Shown here piece by piece: positions 38,766-50,364 of a stretch of 64,000 bases of DNA; the stretch's first letter is position 1; each line of letters starts with the position of its first letter. The stretch covers positions 175,820,019 through 175,884,018 of the forward strand of contig NC_030677.2 in NCBI RefSeq assembly GCF_000004195.4, given 5' to 3'. Under the pieces are notes generated by a model, which saw nothing but the letters and a program-made list of their open reading frames with translations, ran no database searches and was not told where the DNA came from. This DNA is from Xenopus tropicalis (taxonomy: Eukaryota; Chordata; Amphibia; Anura; Pipidae). The translations under genes were made by a program, and so were the position numbers.

Positions 38766-39638
38766 CGCACAGCAAATATTTCCACTGCAAATGTTATCAC
38801 TCAACAGTGTTGTAAAGACTGGGTACCAAGTACAACTTTGTGTGGTGCTTTCATGAATTGGAATCTGTATGGATATCCATAAACAATCACACTAGGAAAG
38901 TAGAACCATAGACCCAAGCAAGGAAGTGAGCCCTACCTTACTACTAGTCTGTATAACCCTGAGAATGTAATATCCTAGGAATAATACCAGTCTATGGCAC
39001 AGGGCTAACTTAATAAATAGGGGCATTTGCCCAGGGCCCAATAATTGTGGGGGCCTATTGTGTTTTCTCACAATCAATAGTAATAAATCCAAGACCAACT
39101 TGGGAATCCTCCAGTTACATGGGAGTAGAAGAAACAAAAGGTTATATGAAAGCAGTTCTAATGTGTAGCGCTGGTTCCTTCTGAAAGCTCAGACTCAGGC
39201 ACAATGCACTAAGATGGCACCTACAAACCAATATTACAGCTAAAAAAATACATTTGTTGGTTCAAGAATAACATTTAAATGGTAGAGTGAATTATTTGTA
39301 ATGTAAAAAGTGTAAAATAGAAAAAATAATGTATACCATAAAAATCAAGACCGAATCCCTTTAACGTAAAGATACAGTCTCATCACCAGATAAAAACACA
39401 CTGTTAAAATGCCATGTGCCTCAGGCCCTAGGATATCTGTAGGGAGAAAGCCATCATCTTGTTTTCATCAGTGCTATAGATAAGGGTTTGTTGGATAATT
39501 TATCAGAATGAAAAGTTAGCACTTCAGGCAGAATTCAGTTTTATTATGAATGATGTTAATTTAAAAAAAAACAAAAACCTGTTTGTAAGTAAGTTTTGTC
39601 TTGTTCAGATGCGAATTATAATTCATGTAACAAATACC

Positions 39639-39854
39639 TTAAGGACAGAATTATAAAAGTTGGAGCTCACCCCAGTAAATTCACCCACCCTGTATTCATT
39701 CCTATGGGATTTTTAGAAGCCTGTTTATCAAATGGTGAACTAACTTCCCCCATTGATGAATATGTTTCTAAAAACCCCATAGGAATAGATAGAAAGTGAG
39801 TGAATTTTACTGCAGTGAGCTCTAATCTCGTACTTTGATAAACCTGCTCCCTTA
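39639..39854. mobile_element. Palindromic MITE related to the one at 6236
   Basis: The left sequence GAGCTCACCCCAGTAAATTC is matched on the right by GAATTTTACTGCAGTGAGCTC-type sequence. CCTATGGGATTTTTAGAAG and CTAAAAACCCCATAGGAAT pair near the middle. It has the same overall plan as 6236-6768. Confidence 0.65.
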
Positions 39855-40234
39855 GTTTCCGTGTAGGTGAGTCAGTTTGAAAGGTACCTGAATCAATCTC
39901 TTCTAAATAACAACAGTAAACAAGACATATTTACACCAAGTACAGTTTTATAACATTGGGCACAGTGCGCTTTCAATAATCAATCACCCAGAGACAAATA
40001 GATAAGGCTCACATTCAGCAATAACTGCTCCAAACAGATTGGTGACCAACCCGTGACACAACCTTTACATTTTATAGTTACTTATTAACCCATCATCAGC
40101 CCTTTTCTTATTCTTTTACTCTCTTATATCTGTTTCTTCTTCTGAGCTAATCTTTGGCCTTTAAAGCCTCCCTCAAGGATAACTGTCTATTTAATATTCT
40201 TGAAGATTAAACATTTGCATTTTTCTCAGACATA

Positions 40235-40566
40235 GGGGCACATTTACTAATCCACGAATCCGAATCACGAATGGGAAAAAATCGTATTGGAAACGAAAAT
40301 TTCGGAAGATCGCAAATATCACGAAAATGCTTACGAAAAAATCGTATTAGTCACGATAATATCGTATTGGCGATCCGAAAGTCACGAAATTTTCGTACCG
40401 AACAATTGTAAACAGCGGTAAAACCTTTCTGATGTTTTCGTGCAAACGTCCGAAAAAGTCGTTGCGCCGTACGAAAAAGTTGTGCGCCGTACGAAAAAGT
40501 CGTGCGGACGCCCGAAAAAATGGTGAAAATACGCTCGGAGCGTTCGTGCTTTTGTAAATGTGCCCC
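40235..40566. mobile_element. Hairpin-family MITE (GGGGCACATTTACTAATCC)
   Basis: The left end GGGGCACATTTACTAATCCA and the right end TTTGTAAATGTGCCCC are inverted. The interior has ATACGATATT/AATATCGTATT and CGAAAAAGTCGT words. The left 30 bp match the elements at 19783 and 50365. Confidence 0.8.
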
Positions 40567-41028
40567 ATAATGTTGTTGTGAAAAATGATGATGAGCGAAA
40601 AATTTGCAAAACGTGGGTGTTGTGTGTCTTCTTTGACGTGCGTGACTTTTTTTTAACGTGCGCAACTTTTTTGATGCGTCCGCGCTTTTTTTACATGACT
40701 GTGCCTTACTTTCTTAGAAATGCTTTTTTTTAAATTTTAATATTATTTTAACAATTTCTATTTGGTTGACAGTTTACATTCTGCAGTTTTTGCCACTTTG
40801 TATAAAATTTTCCTTCAGCCCTTAGAACTCTCTGATTAGCTCATTTGCAGCAATAGTCTATATATATATAGACTATAGGGGCCATGATTGCTGTTTTTCA
40901 AATGCAACTGCCAGAAAAGAGTTGACACATGAAATTTTACATTTGTAAAATGTCTGGAATTAGCCAGCAGTATTCTAAACAATAAAGGTGTAACATCTTT
41001 TGATTAACTGATTAGACCTCACAGGTAA

Positions 41029-41320
41029 AGCTGGCCATACACGTGGCGATCTAACGATGTTTCGTGTGACCATCGGTCGCACGAAACATAGTCAGATCCG
41101 CCACACACAGTCAGGGCTGAAACAGCAGATAAGGAGGTAGAAACAATAGGATTTCTACCTCCTTCTGCCGATTCAGCCCTGACGGCAGATTTTGGTCAGG
41201 CGCCTTCTATGGCGCCCGATCAAAATTTTCTAACCTGGCCGATCGGCGAGTCGTCCGATATCAGCAGCCTCCTGCGAAACCTCGTTTCGTACGATAGTAT
41301 CGGTGCGTGTATGGCCAGCT
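41029..41320. mobile_element. Hairpin MITE with TAA target duplication (Harbinger-like)
   Basis: The ends AGCTGGCCATACACG and CGTGTATGGCCAGCT are inverted and flanked by TAA on both sides (41026-41028, 41321-41323). The interior is GC-richer than its surroundings, and its two halves pair around TAGAAACAATAGGATTTCTA. A 3-bp TAA/TTA duplication fits PIF/Harbinger. Confidence 0.8.
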
Positions 41321-41536
41321 TAAGGGTTAAGAAGGCCAGCAATACCAGGTGGTGGATTACAAGTCGGTAGGGGACACTAGGATTTCACTTTAAATCTTAA
41401 TCCAAAAAAAATATGTGAACAATATTTAAATCAATTGTTTTAAGAAATGAATATAAGGAGAAAGTTACACACTACTGGTATTTTAGAAACAAAGTAATAT
41501 TTTAATAAACAGTTATGTTTGTTACTATATTGGCTT

Positions 41537-42089
41537 AGTCCAAAGGGCACATTTACGTTAACAGACACAATGAGAAAAGTGCAATTTTCAAGGACATTTG
41601 CCATGTTTTTTTCCCCAAAATGCAGAGTTTTTCCCAGAATGCAGATGGGTTTTGTGCCTGATGCAGTTGCACTATGACTGGCACAATTGCATGGCTTCAA
41701 CAAAAATGAATGCATCTGCATGCGCATTTCATTGCAAGTAGGAGGCAATTGCATGGAAGTCCATCTGGCATCATTTCTGGTGTTCGGCGTGCAAGTGACA
41801 TCTGCTGCCAATTCTTTAGGCACAAGTGTGCTTTGCCTATTAATGCAGGGCACAAAGGGAACCCTGGAGCTACTGCCTAGTCAGGAGGTGGTAGTTCCCA
41901 TGATCCCCTGTGTCAATTGGCGCAGGAGCACCTAATTCAGAACAGAAGGCAGGAAGTACTGGCACTGAGCACAACTATACAGAAGTGCAAAGAGTGCATT
42001 TTGACACACCTTTAATGGTGTTACACGCAATTCATTGCGGGGGAAAAGTGCAAGTTGCCCACTGAGTCTGCAAAAGTAAATGAACCCTT
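41537..42089. mobile_element. MITE-like repeat with AAGGGYWCATTTAC ends
   Basis: AAGGGCACATTTACGTT at the left is matched by rc AAGGGTTCATTTACTTTTGC at the right. The interior shares GTCAGGAGGT, ATTCAGAA--GAAG-CAGGAAG and ACAACTATA-AGAAGTGCAA with 370-510, so it is a dispersed family. Confidence 0.55.
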
Positions 42090-42497
42090 ATATGTCTACA
42101 TGAGTAATAGAAGGCAAGCTGTGCCCAGAAAATTTTGAAATCATACACAAACATCTATGTGTGGCACATACAATTTGATGAATATTTCTTCTTTCCACCA
42201 GAATATCATATTACTGGTGATATATAGGTATTTCTCCTTTTTATTTAACAACTGTTTTGCATATCTAAACTATGTAATCATTATTTTATATGATATTTGT
42301 GTATTATTGGCTGTTACACACAGGTTGTAAGTGCATTCTCATATGGTGGCTTCTTTGTGCTCAGGAGACTGGGTCTTGTCCAGTTTTATCTGCATTCATC
42401 ATTGGCATGTAGTTCAGTTGGTTCAGTCACAAAATTATTGGGGGCTGCTCTGCCCCATACTGAATAAAGGGAACAAGGCTAAACTATTTTCACTATA

Positions 42498-42824
42498 CAG
42501 GTATGGGATCCATTATCCGGAAACCCGTTATCCAGAAAGTTCAGAATTAAGGAAAGGCCATTTCCCATAGACTCCATTATAAGAAAATAATTCTAATTTT
42601 TAAAAATGATTTCCCTTTCCTCTGTAATAATAAAACAGTACCTTGTACTTGATCCCAAATAAGATATAATTCATCCTTATTTGAGGCAAAACAAGCCTAT
42701 TGACTTTATTCAATATTTAAATGAATTTTAGCAGACTTAAGTTATGGAGATCCAAATTACGGAAAGATCCCTTATCTGGAAAACCCCAGGTCCCGAGCAT
42801 TCTGGATAACAGGTCCCATACCTG
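42498..42824. mobile_element. TA-flanked MITE (CAGGTATRGGA family)
   Basis: The ends CAGGTATGGGATCC and GGTCCCATACCTG are flanked by TA. Full length, with TTATCCGGAAACCCGTTATC at the left and GGAAAGATCCCTTATCTGGA at the right. Confidence 0.88.
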
Positions 42825-43852
42825 TACTACCTAGCAAATAATGTCTCCATAAATGGGTCCCAAGGATTTGAATGTGCCAATAGATACTAGTACCCATTCA
42901 CAATAACGCGCATATTCTTCATGCTTTACTAGAGAAAGGGTCCTTATCTTTAAAACAGTGACCCATGGTACAGAGAGAGAGAGAAAGGGACTGGCTGAAT
43001 ATACTGTAGCTGCGCAGCTTGTTATATACTTAAACAGAATCCACCTATTACTACTCACTGTGACAGGTTTTAGGTTAGATTTTTGATGACTTGGTTAAGT
43101 CTCTTAAGTGCAGTGCCATTAGTCTAACACACTTTATTTTTTTAAAAAAAGAAAGACGATGAACAAATTCTAATATTGTGTGAGACCAGATGGTGAGATG
43201 TGGCTGTATACTGAGGCCAATCTTTTATGCCAAACATAATGCTGCCTACATACAGAGCATAAAGAATATCTCCCAATTATCCAGTTTTGCAAGGAACAGT
43301 CCTGATTTCCAAATGCATAAATGGGTGAGGTTTGGAGTGGATTTTAGACCTGGCAGGGTGCAGCTGGGAGAGATCTGATCGCTCTGCAGTTTATTTACTT
43401 TACCAGATTAACATACAAATATGAGGTTTCAGCCAAGGGTTTCTTTCATTTTGATGATTTCATTGTGTTCATGTTATATTTCCACTCAAGATTTCCAGAT
43501 AGAATGCATGCAGCATAAGAAAGCACATATAATAGCTGTGCTCAGCTTAGCAACAATGCAAATGTCACAGCTTATTGGCATATAAAGATGGATGGATGCT
43601 AGCCAGGCAACATTTCAATGTATCTTCAGTTTTCTCTATAAACGTAATGCTAATGACATTTTTTCTAAATATCTGAGCTTTTTAGTTCCTTTAACAATAT
43701 AAAACAAGGCTGTTAATGTTAGAAAAATTATATTTTTCAATGCATTATTAAAATTCAGCATTATCAACATACTAAAACCTTTTTAGTCTTTCAGTAACTC
43801 TATAAACATATTAATTCTACAATGCTGATAAAAGCCATTGTAATACATATTA

Positions 43853-44180
43853 CAGGTATAGGACCCATTATCCAGAATGCTCGGGACCAAGGGTATTCCG
43901 GATAAGGGGTCTTTCCGTAATTTGGATCTCCATACCTTAAATCTACTAAAAAATCAATAAAACATTATTTAAACCCCATAGGATTGTTTTGCATCCTATA
44001 AGGATTATTTATATCTTAGTTGGGATCAATTACAAGGTAATGTTTTATTATTACAGAGAAAAAGGAAATCAGTTTTTAAATTCTATATTATTTGATTAAA
44101 ATGGAGTCTATGGGGGACGGGCTTTCCGTAATTCGGAGCTTTCTGGATAACGGGTTTCCGGATAAGGGATCCCATACCTG
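43853..44180. mobile_element. TA-flanked MITE (CAGGTATRGGA family), inverted orientation
   Basis: The ends CAGGTATAGGACCCATTATC and rc CAGGTATGGGATCCCTTATC are flanked by TA. It lies in the opposite orientation to the copy at 42498, and 71 bp before the array-bearing copy at 44251. Confidence 0.88.
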
Positions 44181-44250
44181 TACTATGATGAGGATCTTCA
44201 CTGCACACTATAGTAGGATAGGGAAAATTACCTGTTCTTTGATTACAGTT

Positions 44251-45122
44251 CAGGTATTCAGAATGCAGAATGCTTGGGATCAGGGGTTTTTGGGATAAGG
44301 GATATTTTTGTAATTTCAATCATCATACCTTAAACCTGCTTAATTATTTTAATTATTTAAACAAATAAACCCAATAGGATTTTTTTGCTCCCAATATGGA
44401 TTAATTAAGCATGGTTACCATCAAGTACAAGGTACTGTTTTATTATTACAGAGAAAAGGGAATCATTTAACCATGAAATAAACCCAATAGGGCTGTTCTG
44501 CCCCAATAAGGGGTAATTATATCTTAGTTGGGATCAAGTACAAGGTACTGTTTTATTATTACAGAGAAAAGGGAATCATTTAACCATTAAATAAACCCAA
44601 TAGGACTGTTCTGCCCCCAATAAGGGGTAATTATATCTTAGTTGGGATCAAGTACAGGTACTGTTTTATTATTACAGAGAAAAGGGAATCATTTAAACAT
44701 GAAATAAACCCAATAGGGCTGTTCTGCCCCAATAAGGGGTAATTATATCTTAGTTGGGATCAAGTACAGGTACTGTTTTATTATTACAGAGAAAAGGGAA
44801 TCATTTAACCATTAAATAAACCCAATAGGGCTGTTCTGTCCCCAATAAGGGGTAATTATATCTTAGTTGGGATCAAGTACAGGTACTGTTTTATTATTAC
44901 AGAGAAAAGGGAATCATTTAACCATTAAATAAACCCAACAGGGCTGTTCTGCCCCAATAAGGGGTAATTATATCTTAGTTGGGATCAAGTACAGGTACTG
45001 TTTTATTATTACAGAGAAATGGGAAATATTTTTTAAAATTAGAATTATTTGCTTAAAGTTAACTTAATCGGAGATAGCCTTCCCATACTTCAGAGCTTTC
45101 TAGATAAGGGATCCCATACCTA
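44251..45122. mobile_element. TA-type MITE expanded by an internal tandem array
   Basis: The left side CAGGTATTCAGAATGCAGAA and the right side AGATAAGGGATCCCATACC are family termini. The length, about 870 bp instead of about 330 bp, comes from the internal array at 44421-45030. The ends are more eroded than in neighbouring copies. Confidence 0.8.
44421..45030. repeat. Tandem array, about 112-bp unit, 5 full copies plus a partial
   Basis: The word TCAAGTACA recurs at 44421, 44534, 44648, 44760, 44873 and 44985, spacing 112-114 bp. Each unit runs GGTACTGTTTTATTATTACA, GAGAAAAGGGAATCATTTAA, AATAAACCCAATAGGGCTGT and AAGGGGTAATTATATCTTAG. The unit is an internal piece of the TA-type MITE. The same unit is repeated at 53776-54030. 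Confidence 0.93.
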
Positions 45123-45156
45123 CTAAGTTAAAAGGGCATAGCTAAACATATGGTGG

Positions 45157-45517
45157 TTAAAGGAATACTGGCATGGGTTTTTTTCAAAACACATTCGTTA
45201 ATAGAGCTTCTCCAGCAGAATCCTGCATTGAAATCTGCTCTTCAAAAATGCAAACAGATTTTTTAATATTAAATTTTGAAATTTCACATGGGGCTACACT
45301 ATTGTATTCTACAGAGCTTATCTGTTATCTGCTATGTAACCTGTGCCTTTTCTCCTTTTTTCCAGCTTGAATGGCTGCCCCCGGGGCTACACAGCAGCTT
45401 ATTATTATAGTAGTGTTACTGTAGCAAACACACCAGTTTTACCAGTGCAGGGCAACAGTGCATTATATTTTTATTACTTTAAAGCTCTTTCATATTTTAG
45501 TGTTACTGTTCCTTTAA
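45157..45517. mobile_element. T2-like (TTAA) MITE
   Basis: The right end AGTGTTACTGTTCCTTTAA and the interior (CTTATCTGTTATCTGCTATG, AATGGCTGCCCCCGG, CACACCAGTTTTACCAGTG) match the elements at 24172 and 45833. The left end TTAAAGGAATACTGGCATGG differs, as if the element were chimeric or rearranged. Confidence 0.75.
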
Positions 45518-45832
45518 TAAATCTTGCGCACTTTAGTTACTGAAACTCAAATTTGATTTTCTAAATTTTAGCCCAAAAACACTTGAATCGCGGTTAAAAA
45601 CTGGAATTCCAACATTGATAAATTGGCACCATTGTGTTATATTAATGTATATTAATGTATATAAATACATTTTATCTTGGGACCAACAATTAAAACAGTG
45701 ATTGTGTGCATTCAATCTATATGGTTTCACAAGAACCAAAAGAGTTATTTATAAAAATGTAACTTGTAGTAGCAAAATTATACTTAAGTAAACAAGTCAT
45801 TAATTGATCATTTAGAACTTTAAATTGAGGAC

Positions 45833-46406
45833 TTAAAGGAACAGTAACACAAACAAATGAAAGAGTATAAAAGTAATTAATATATTATGCTCTATTGCCC
45901 AGCACTGGTAAACATTGTGTGTTTGCTTCAAATCCTTACTATAGTTTATATAAACATGGCTGCTTTGTAGCCATGGGGGCAGCCATTCAAAGGAGAAAAG
46001 GCACAGGTTACTAAGCAGATAACAGAGAAAACCACATTATATTCTATAGAGCTTATCTGTTATCTGCTGTGTAACCTGTGCCTTTTTTTCACCATAAATG
46101 GCTGCCCCCATGGCTACACAACAGCTGATTTATATATAAACTATAGTAGTGTTTCTGAAGCAAACACACCCATTTTATGAGTGCAGGGTAACATTTAGTG
46201 AAGTTCCACATTTCACCATTGGCAAAAAATTTGCTTCGAAAAACAAAAGATGCATGTGACAAAAAGTCACAAAACAAATGCATTTCACATTTTGCGAATT
46301 TTGCTGTTATTTTGTGAATTTTTCAGTGAAGTGAAACAGGACAGATTGCTCATCACTAGTAACAGTACATTAACAGTCCATTTTTTTGGTGTTACTGTTC
46401 CTTTAA
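45833..46406. mobile_element. T2-like (TTAA) MITE 63 bp before the last st8sia4 exon
   Basis: The ends TTAAAGGAACAGTAACACAA and GGTGTTACTGTTCCTTTAA are inverted, with TTAA outermost. The interior folds back: CCATGGGGGCAGCCATTCAA against GGCTGCCCCCATGG. It is interrupted at 46196-46358 by an hAT-like element. The right end leaves only 63 bp for the branch point and pyrimidine tract of the exon at 46470. Confidence 0.88.
46196..46358. mobile_element. hAT-like TAGTGATGAGC-family insertion inside the T2-like MITE
   Basis: It starts TAGTGAAGTTCC and ends GCTCATCACTA, flanked by GTAACATT (46188-46195) and GTAACAGT (46359-46366), an 8-bp target duplication with one mismatch. It contains TTCACCATTGGC and GTGACAAAAAGTCAC family words. 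Confidence 0.8.
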
Positions 46407-46469
46407 GAAGAAGTTTGATGGACTATATTATTTCTCTATCCTAATTTTTTATTACTTTTAATTTTGCAG

Positions 46470-46752
46470 GTACTGGCTAACAAACAAAGTTCAGATCAAG
46501 AGACCAAGCACAGGACTTCTCATGTACACATTAGCAACTCGATTCTGTGATGAAATTCATCTGTATGGATTTTGGCCTTTTCCTAAGGACGTCTATGGAA
46601 ATCAAGTGAAATATCATTATTATGATGAACTAAAGTACAAATATTTTTCCAACGCAGGCCCTCACAGAATGCCCCTGGAATTCAAAACTTTGAATTTATT
46701 ACACAACAAAGGAGCACTTAAACTGACAACTGGGAAATGTATAGAGCAATAA
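46470..46752 (+). CDS. st8sia4: st8sia4 terminal coding exon (probably exon 5): sialylmotifs S, III and VS, and stop
   Basis: The acceptor TTTTGCAG ends at 46469; the first base completes the split Gly codon, and 93 codons plus TAA follow. By family numbering this is residues 267-359, the exact usual C-terminus. It starts with [12 protein letters not shown], the end of the PSTD. Sialylmotif S follows ([18 protein letters not shown]) with C292, which pairs with C142. Next come motif III (YHYYDEL) and motif VS (HRMPLE), with catalytic His331 and Glu336. The end, TTGKCIEQ, carries C356, which pairs with C156. All catalytic and disulfide residues I know are intact, so the gene looks functional. 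A 30.5-kb intron separates this exon from the previous one and splits the PSTD. A TTAA-flanked MITE ends only 63 bp before the exon. Confidence 0.96.
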
Positions 46753-48062
46753 ACATAGAGAAATACAGTGATTGATTAGAGTAAGCCATCTCTCAAGAGG
46801 CAAGGGTGCAGCAGCATTTTTTTCAAGGGTATTTTGGGAAGAGTGGAAAAGCTGGATAACGGTTAGTTGCAAGGTGCTACGGACTAATGTAAGAACCTAG
46901 TTCAGAACAAGTGCCACATTTGTTCATTGAAAGTTTGAATGTTTAACTAGTGTTTACAAGATCTACAAATGCAATCACAATTACGTTAAATTAACCCATT
47001 GTTGCACATCACATGCAATTGGGAGTTGCTGGTGGGGCGGAAAAATTGTAATATTGAAAGGTGTTTGTAAGTCTGGAGGCACGTCATTACCTAGTTTACA
47101 TCGAAAATGTGTTAATCAGTATTAATTGAAGATTCATTTAATGCCAAAAGTTTCATGGATTTTAGTGTGTTGTACTAAAAATTTGTAGTGTTTTTTATAA
47201 GACTTTTTCTAGATTAGAGGTTGAAAATACAATACTGAAATGAAAGAAAAAACAAGATGCGATCGCTACACGAATTCCAAGATGGACTTTAGTTACACAT
47301 CAATTGTGTGTAATATTAATTGCTATCAGTATTATGCTGGAGTATGTGGCTTGGAGCCTTGCCTTCCTTGGTAGTTTAGACTAAGCCTTTAGTACGACCA
47401 TGTTGCTACTGTGGGAAGCCAAGCAGGAAGAAGGTTATACATTTCATATGATTTGGAAAGATTGTGTTTATAAGCAAAGGTGCCCTTACTTTTGGTACCA
47501 AAGATTTCAGTGATTTTGTAAACATTTTAGGGGTTTTTTGTTTTTATTTTTTTTATAAAAAGTAAACAATTATTGATATGTGCATTTAGTACTGCAAAGC
47601 TATGCTGCTGAGAAATCTATTTTGATATATAATTTGTTTTTGTTTTTTTACAGAAAAGCCTAATTTATCTGTGTACTATGTCCTTTTTGAGTATTAAGTG
47701 CATGTTTACATTTTGGAAATGTTTTTGTTTTTTCATACATCCTCTAGTAAGAGTAAGGAAAGGAAAAATCAATATTCAAAATAGAATAGTCCAGAAGAAA
47801 AGATTTGAAATTCCATCCACACCTAGCGTGAATTTAAGGAAGATTTATCAAAAGTTGACTTTTCTTTTTTACATTTTATCATCAGTGAAAATTTCAGGAA
47901 ATGTTCTTATCTTTTTTCTAAAAATGTTCCTGTCTTTCCACCTGCCTTATCTGACTGAATTTGGAGCAAATTTGGAAGTTTTTGGTAATTTCATTGCTTA
48001 AAGCTGAAGAGCACTCTGTAGATGAATAACCAAAAGATTTAGAATGTTGTGAAAAGTTTTTC

Positions 48063-48348
48063 ATAATTGTCAAGGCCCAACAGCACCTGTCCGGTTTTGA
48101 CCCGGACAGCCCTTTTTTTGGAAGGGCTGCCTGGGTCAAAACCTCTTGCCCGGTTTCCCAAATTAGGAAAACTAGGCAGGACTCAGTAACATTGATGCGG
48201 CGATCAGGTAATATTGACGTGTCAATTGGTCATAGTCCCGTCCCCACCTCCTCTCCACAATGTCACGGCCCCACCTCCTCCCTGCCCCGCAATGTCACAG
48301 TGCTGCCTCCTCCCCGCCCCCTGCCCGGCAGAGGTGGCAACCCTAGCC
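48063..48348. repeat. GC-rich dispersed repeat in the presumed 3' UTR
   Basis: CCGGTTTTGACCCGGACAGC and GGGCTGCCTGGGTCAAAACC form an inverted pair; CCCCACCTCCTCC words then repeat, ending AGAGGTGGCAACCCTAGCCC. The composition is sharply GC-richer than its surroundings. It belongs to a common frog repeat type; its exact class is unknown. Confidence 0.5.
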
Positions 48349-48464
48349 CTCAATGAGGTTAAAGTGAGGACCAAGGAGGAATCTGAGTGCAGAAAGTCCA
48401 ATACACGGTCATATTCAATCAACGTTTGGTGCAGGTAACAATTGACATAATCAGGAACAAAGCA

Positions 48465-48773
48465 TAAAAAATCTGACAAAGCAGAAAAATTTGTGAAACG
48501 GTGAAGAAGCCGCAAAATATATTTGTCATGTGACTTTGTAGTTGCCCGAGTATTTTTTTGTTGCGCGCATCTTTTTTTACCGCAACGCACCCATTTTAAC
48601 ATGCCAGCATCCATTTTTACACAGCCCCGTCCAATTTGCCGTGACTGTGCCCAATTTGCTGTAACAACATTTTTTTTGACGCACAGCAAATTTTCGCAAA
48701 ACAATTTGACAATGGCGAAATACGGACATTTACTGCAAATCCATGCTTGGCTAAAAAATCTGCTTATCACTAC
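48465..48773. mobile_element. hAT-like family copy, left end unclear
   Basis: The right end CTTATCACTA and the body (GTGAAACGGTGAAG, TTTTTTACCGCAACGC, GACAATGGCGAAAT, ATCCATGCTTGGCTAAAAAA) match the TAGTGATGAGC family. A 193-residue minus-strand frame across it has no recognisable domain and is treated as incidental. Confidence 0.55.
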
Positions 48774-50364
48774 AAATGTGTCTTTATTTATTAAGTAATG
48801 CATCAGAAAACTTGGATGCCAAAAAGCAAAAAAAAAAAAAGTACCTCAAACTGTAAAAATACCTAAACCTCGAAGTGATAGCCCCCCCCCAAAAGGCCTT
48901 GGACAGCTCCTATTTATCATCTATATAACCTCACAAGCTTATTTTTACATTTGGGTTTTACACAATTTTGACGCATAATAAATGAACATTTTGCACATAT
49001 TTTTGTGTGAGAAAAATATAAATTGCAGAAGAAGAATCCAACCTTTGATAAATCTGCCCCATTATGTTGTTTTTCTTTAGATATTGCTTTTGTTTTTAAA
49101 CCTAGGGACAGCATTTTCAGTATATTAGACTTTCAGTAGGGCAAATATACTTGTGGGTTAAAAACTGTGTAAAGGAAAAAAACATGTTTGCTAACGGCAG
49201 TCTCGGAAGTGGTAAGTTAATGTTTCATGGGTAACACATTAATCACAGCTTAGTTTGATTGACTGTTCTGTGTTCTATTCTATCTGCTGTATTCTTATTT
49301 CCTCCAACCTGGAATGCAACTAGTTGGATCAATTTCTTACAAAGGGTACATTTCATATCTCACACATGTATTTTATTGCTTTCTGTTGCATTTAGGAGCA
49401 AACTTGATCATCTTTGTGCAAACACTCTAATGCTATGGTTGACTGCAATAGGTGATGAATAATTGCAAGGCCTGAGTTTTGTAGCTTATATTATTTTGTA
49501 TTATTTTCCTACTCAGGGCCTCTTTCATTTTCCTTACAGTTGCCATACAAAGCACTGACTGATTTCTAGGGTCACACGTCATAGCATTCAAATAGTAATT
49601 TAATTTACTAATGGAAATTCCGAGATAAAAAAGGTTAAAAAACAAAAAGTAAACAAAAAATAATTATCCTAGAATGCAAACATCTGCAATATTTATTTAT
49701 TTATTTTTGGGGGTTGTGGGCAAGATACAACTCATTTAGGCATTAATCTGATTTTCTTCTGTTGACCAGAATAACATTTTAAGATTAAGCTATTTGAAAC
49801 TAAAAATTATTGTTGGATGTTTATATCAAACCTCTGGTTACTTTAATGAAAACCAGAGCAACCTTAAAAAGTAAGTTTTAATCACTGGATCATAAATCTG
49901 GTGCTGTTGCCTGTTCTCATTTTGCAAGCAGGAGAATCTCGTAAGTAGCCACTTGACATGCAAATGCCAGAAGAAGGGTTCCAGTACAATGGTTCGGAGC
50001 AGGAACAGATGGTAATCTATAAATTGACTTGAAAATGTATTCAATGTACAGCATTCATATCAAAATATACGACAAGCACTATTTCTTTCTTAAAGTCGCA
50101 TTTTGTCAACCGGTAGTTTTATTTCTTGAAACTAAAATGAAATTGTAGGAAAGTAAATGAATAAACCGATTGACTGATGTACCTAAGCTCATAGTATAGC
50201 ATTACAGAGTAAAGGTGATGTTGGAAACTGAAATAAAGAAACATTTAGTGCACTTTACAGAATGTAGCTGTATAGCTATACTTTCAAAAATGGATTGATA
50301 CCAAAAAATCTGAGTTTCTACCTATTGTCTATAATTACTCTCTATATTTAGGCTATGACACAAA

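Larger units (their letters stand above)
15932..46469 (+). other. 30.5-kb st8sia4 intron splitting the PSTD
   Basis: It runs from GTAAGT at 15932 to TTTTGCAG ending at 46469, interrupting a Gly codon after its second base. The repeats listed separately fill the 35-46 kb part densely. Stretches where I see no gene or clear element: 15940-17150, 18090-19770, 20210-21000, 21450-22160, 22320-24170, 24600-28310, 28580-31960, 32240-34420, 37090-38540, 38770-39630, 39860-40230, 40700-41020 and 42095-42490. The stretches 17890-18080 and 40580-40690 contain words of the TTTGACGCG/CGAAT hAT-like family without clear ends. Confidence 0.85.

Noticed and set aside
41440..41853. 137-residue minus-strand frame
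   Set aside because: It overlaps a dispersed MITE-like repeat that recurs near 370-510 and shows no domain.
48222..48803. 193-residue minus-strand frame, among the longest in the window
   Set aside because: It runs through a GC-rich repeat and an hAT-like repeat in the presumed 3' UTR and has no domain.
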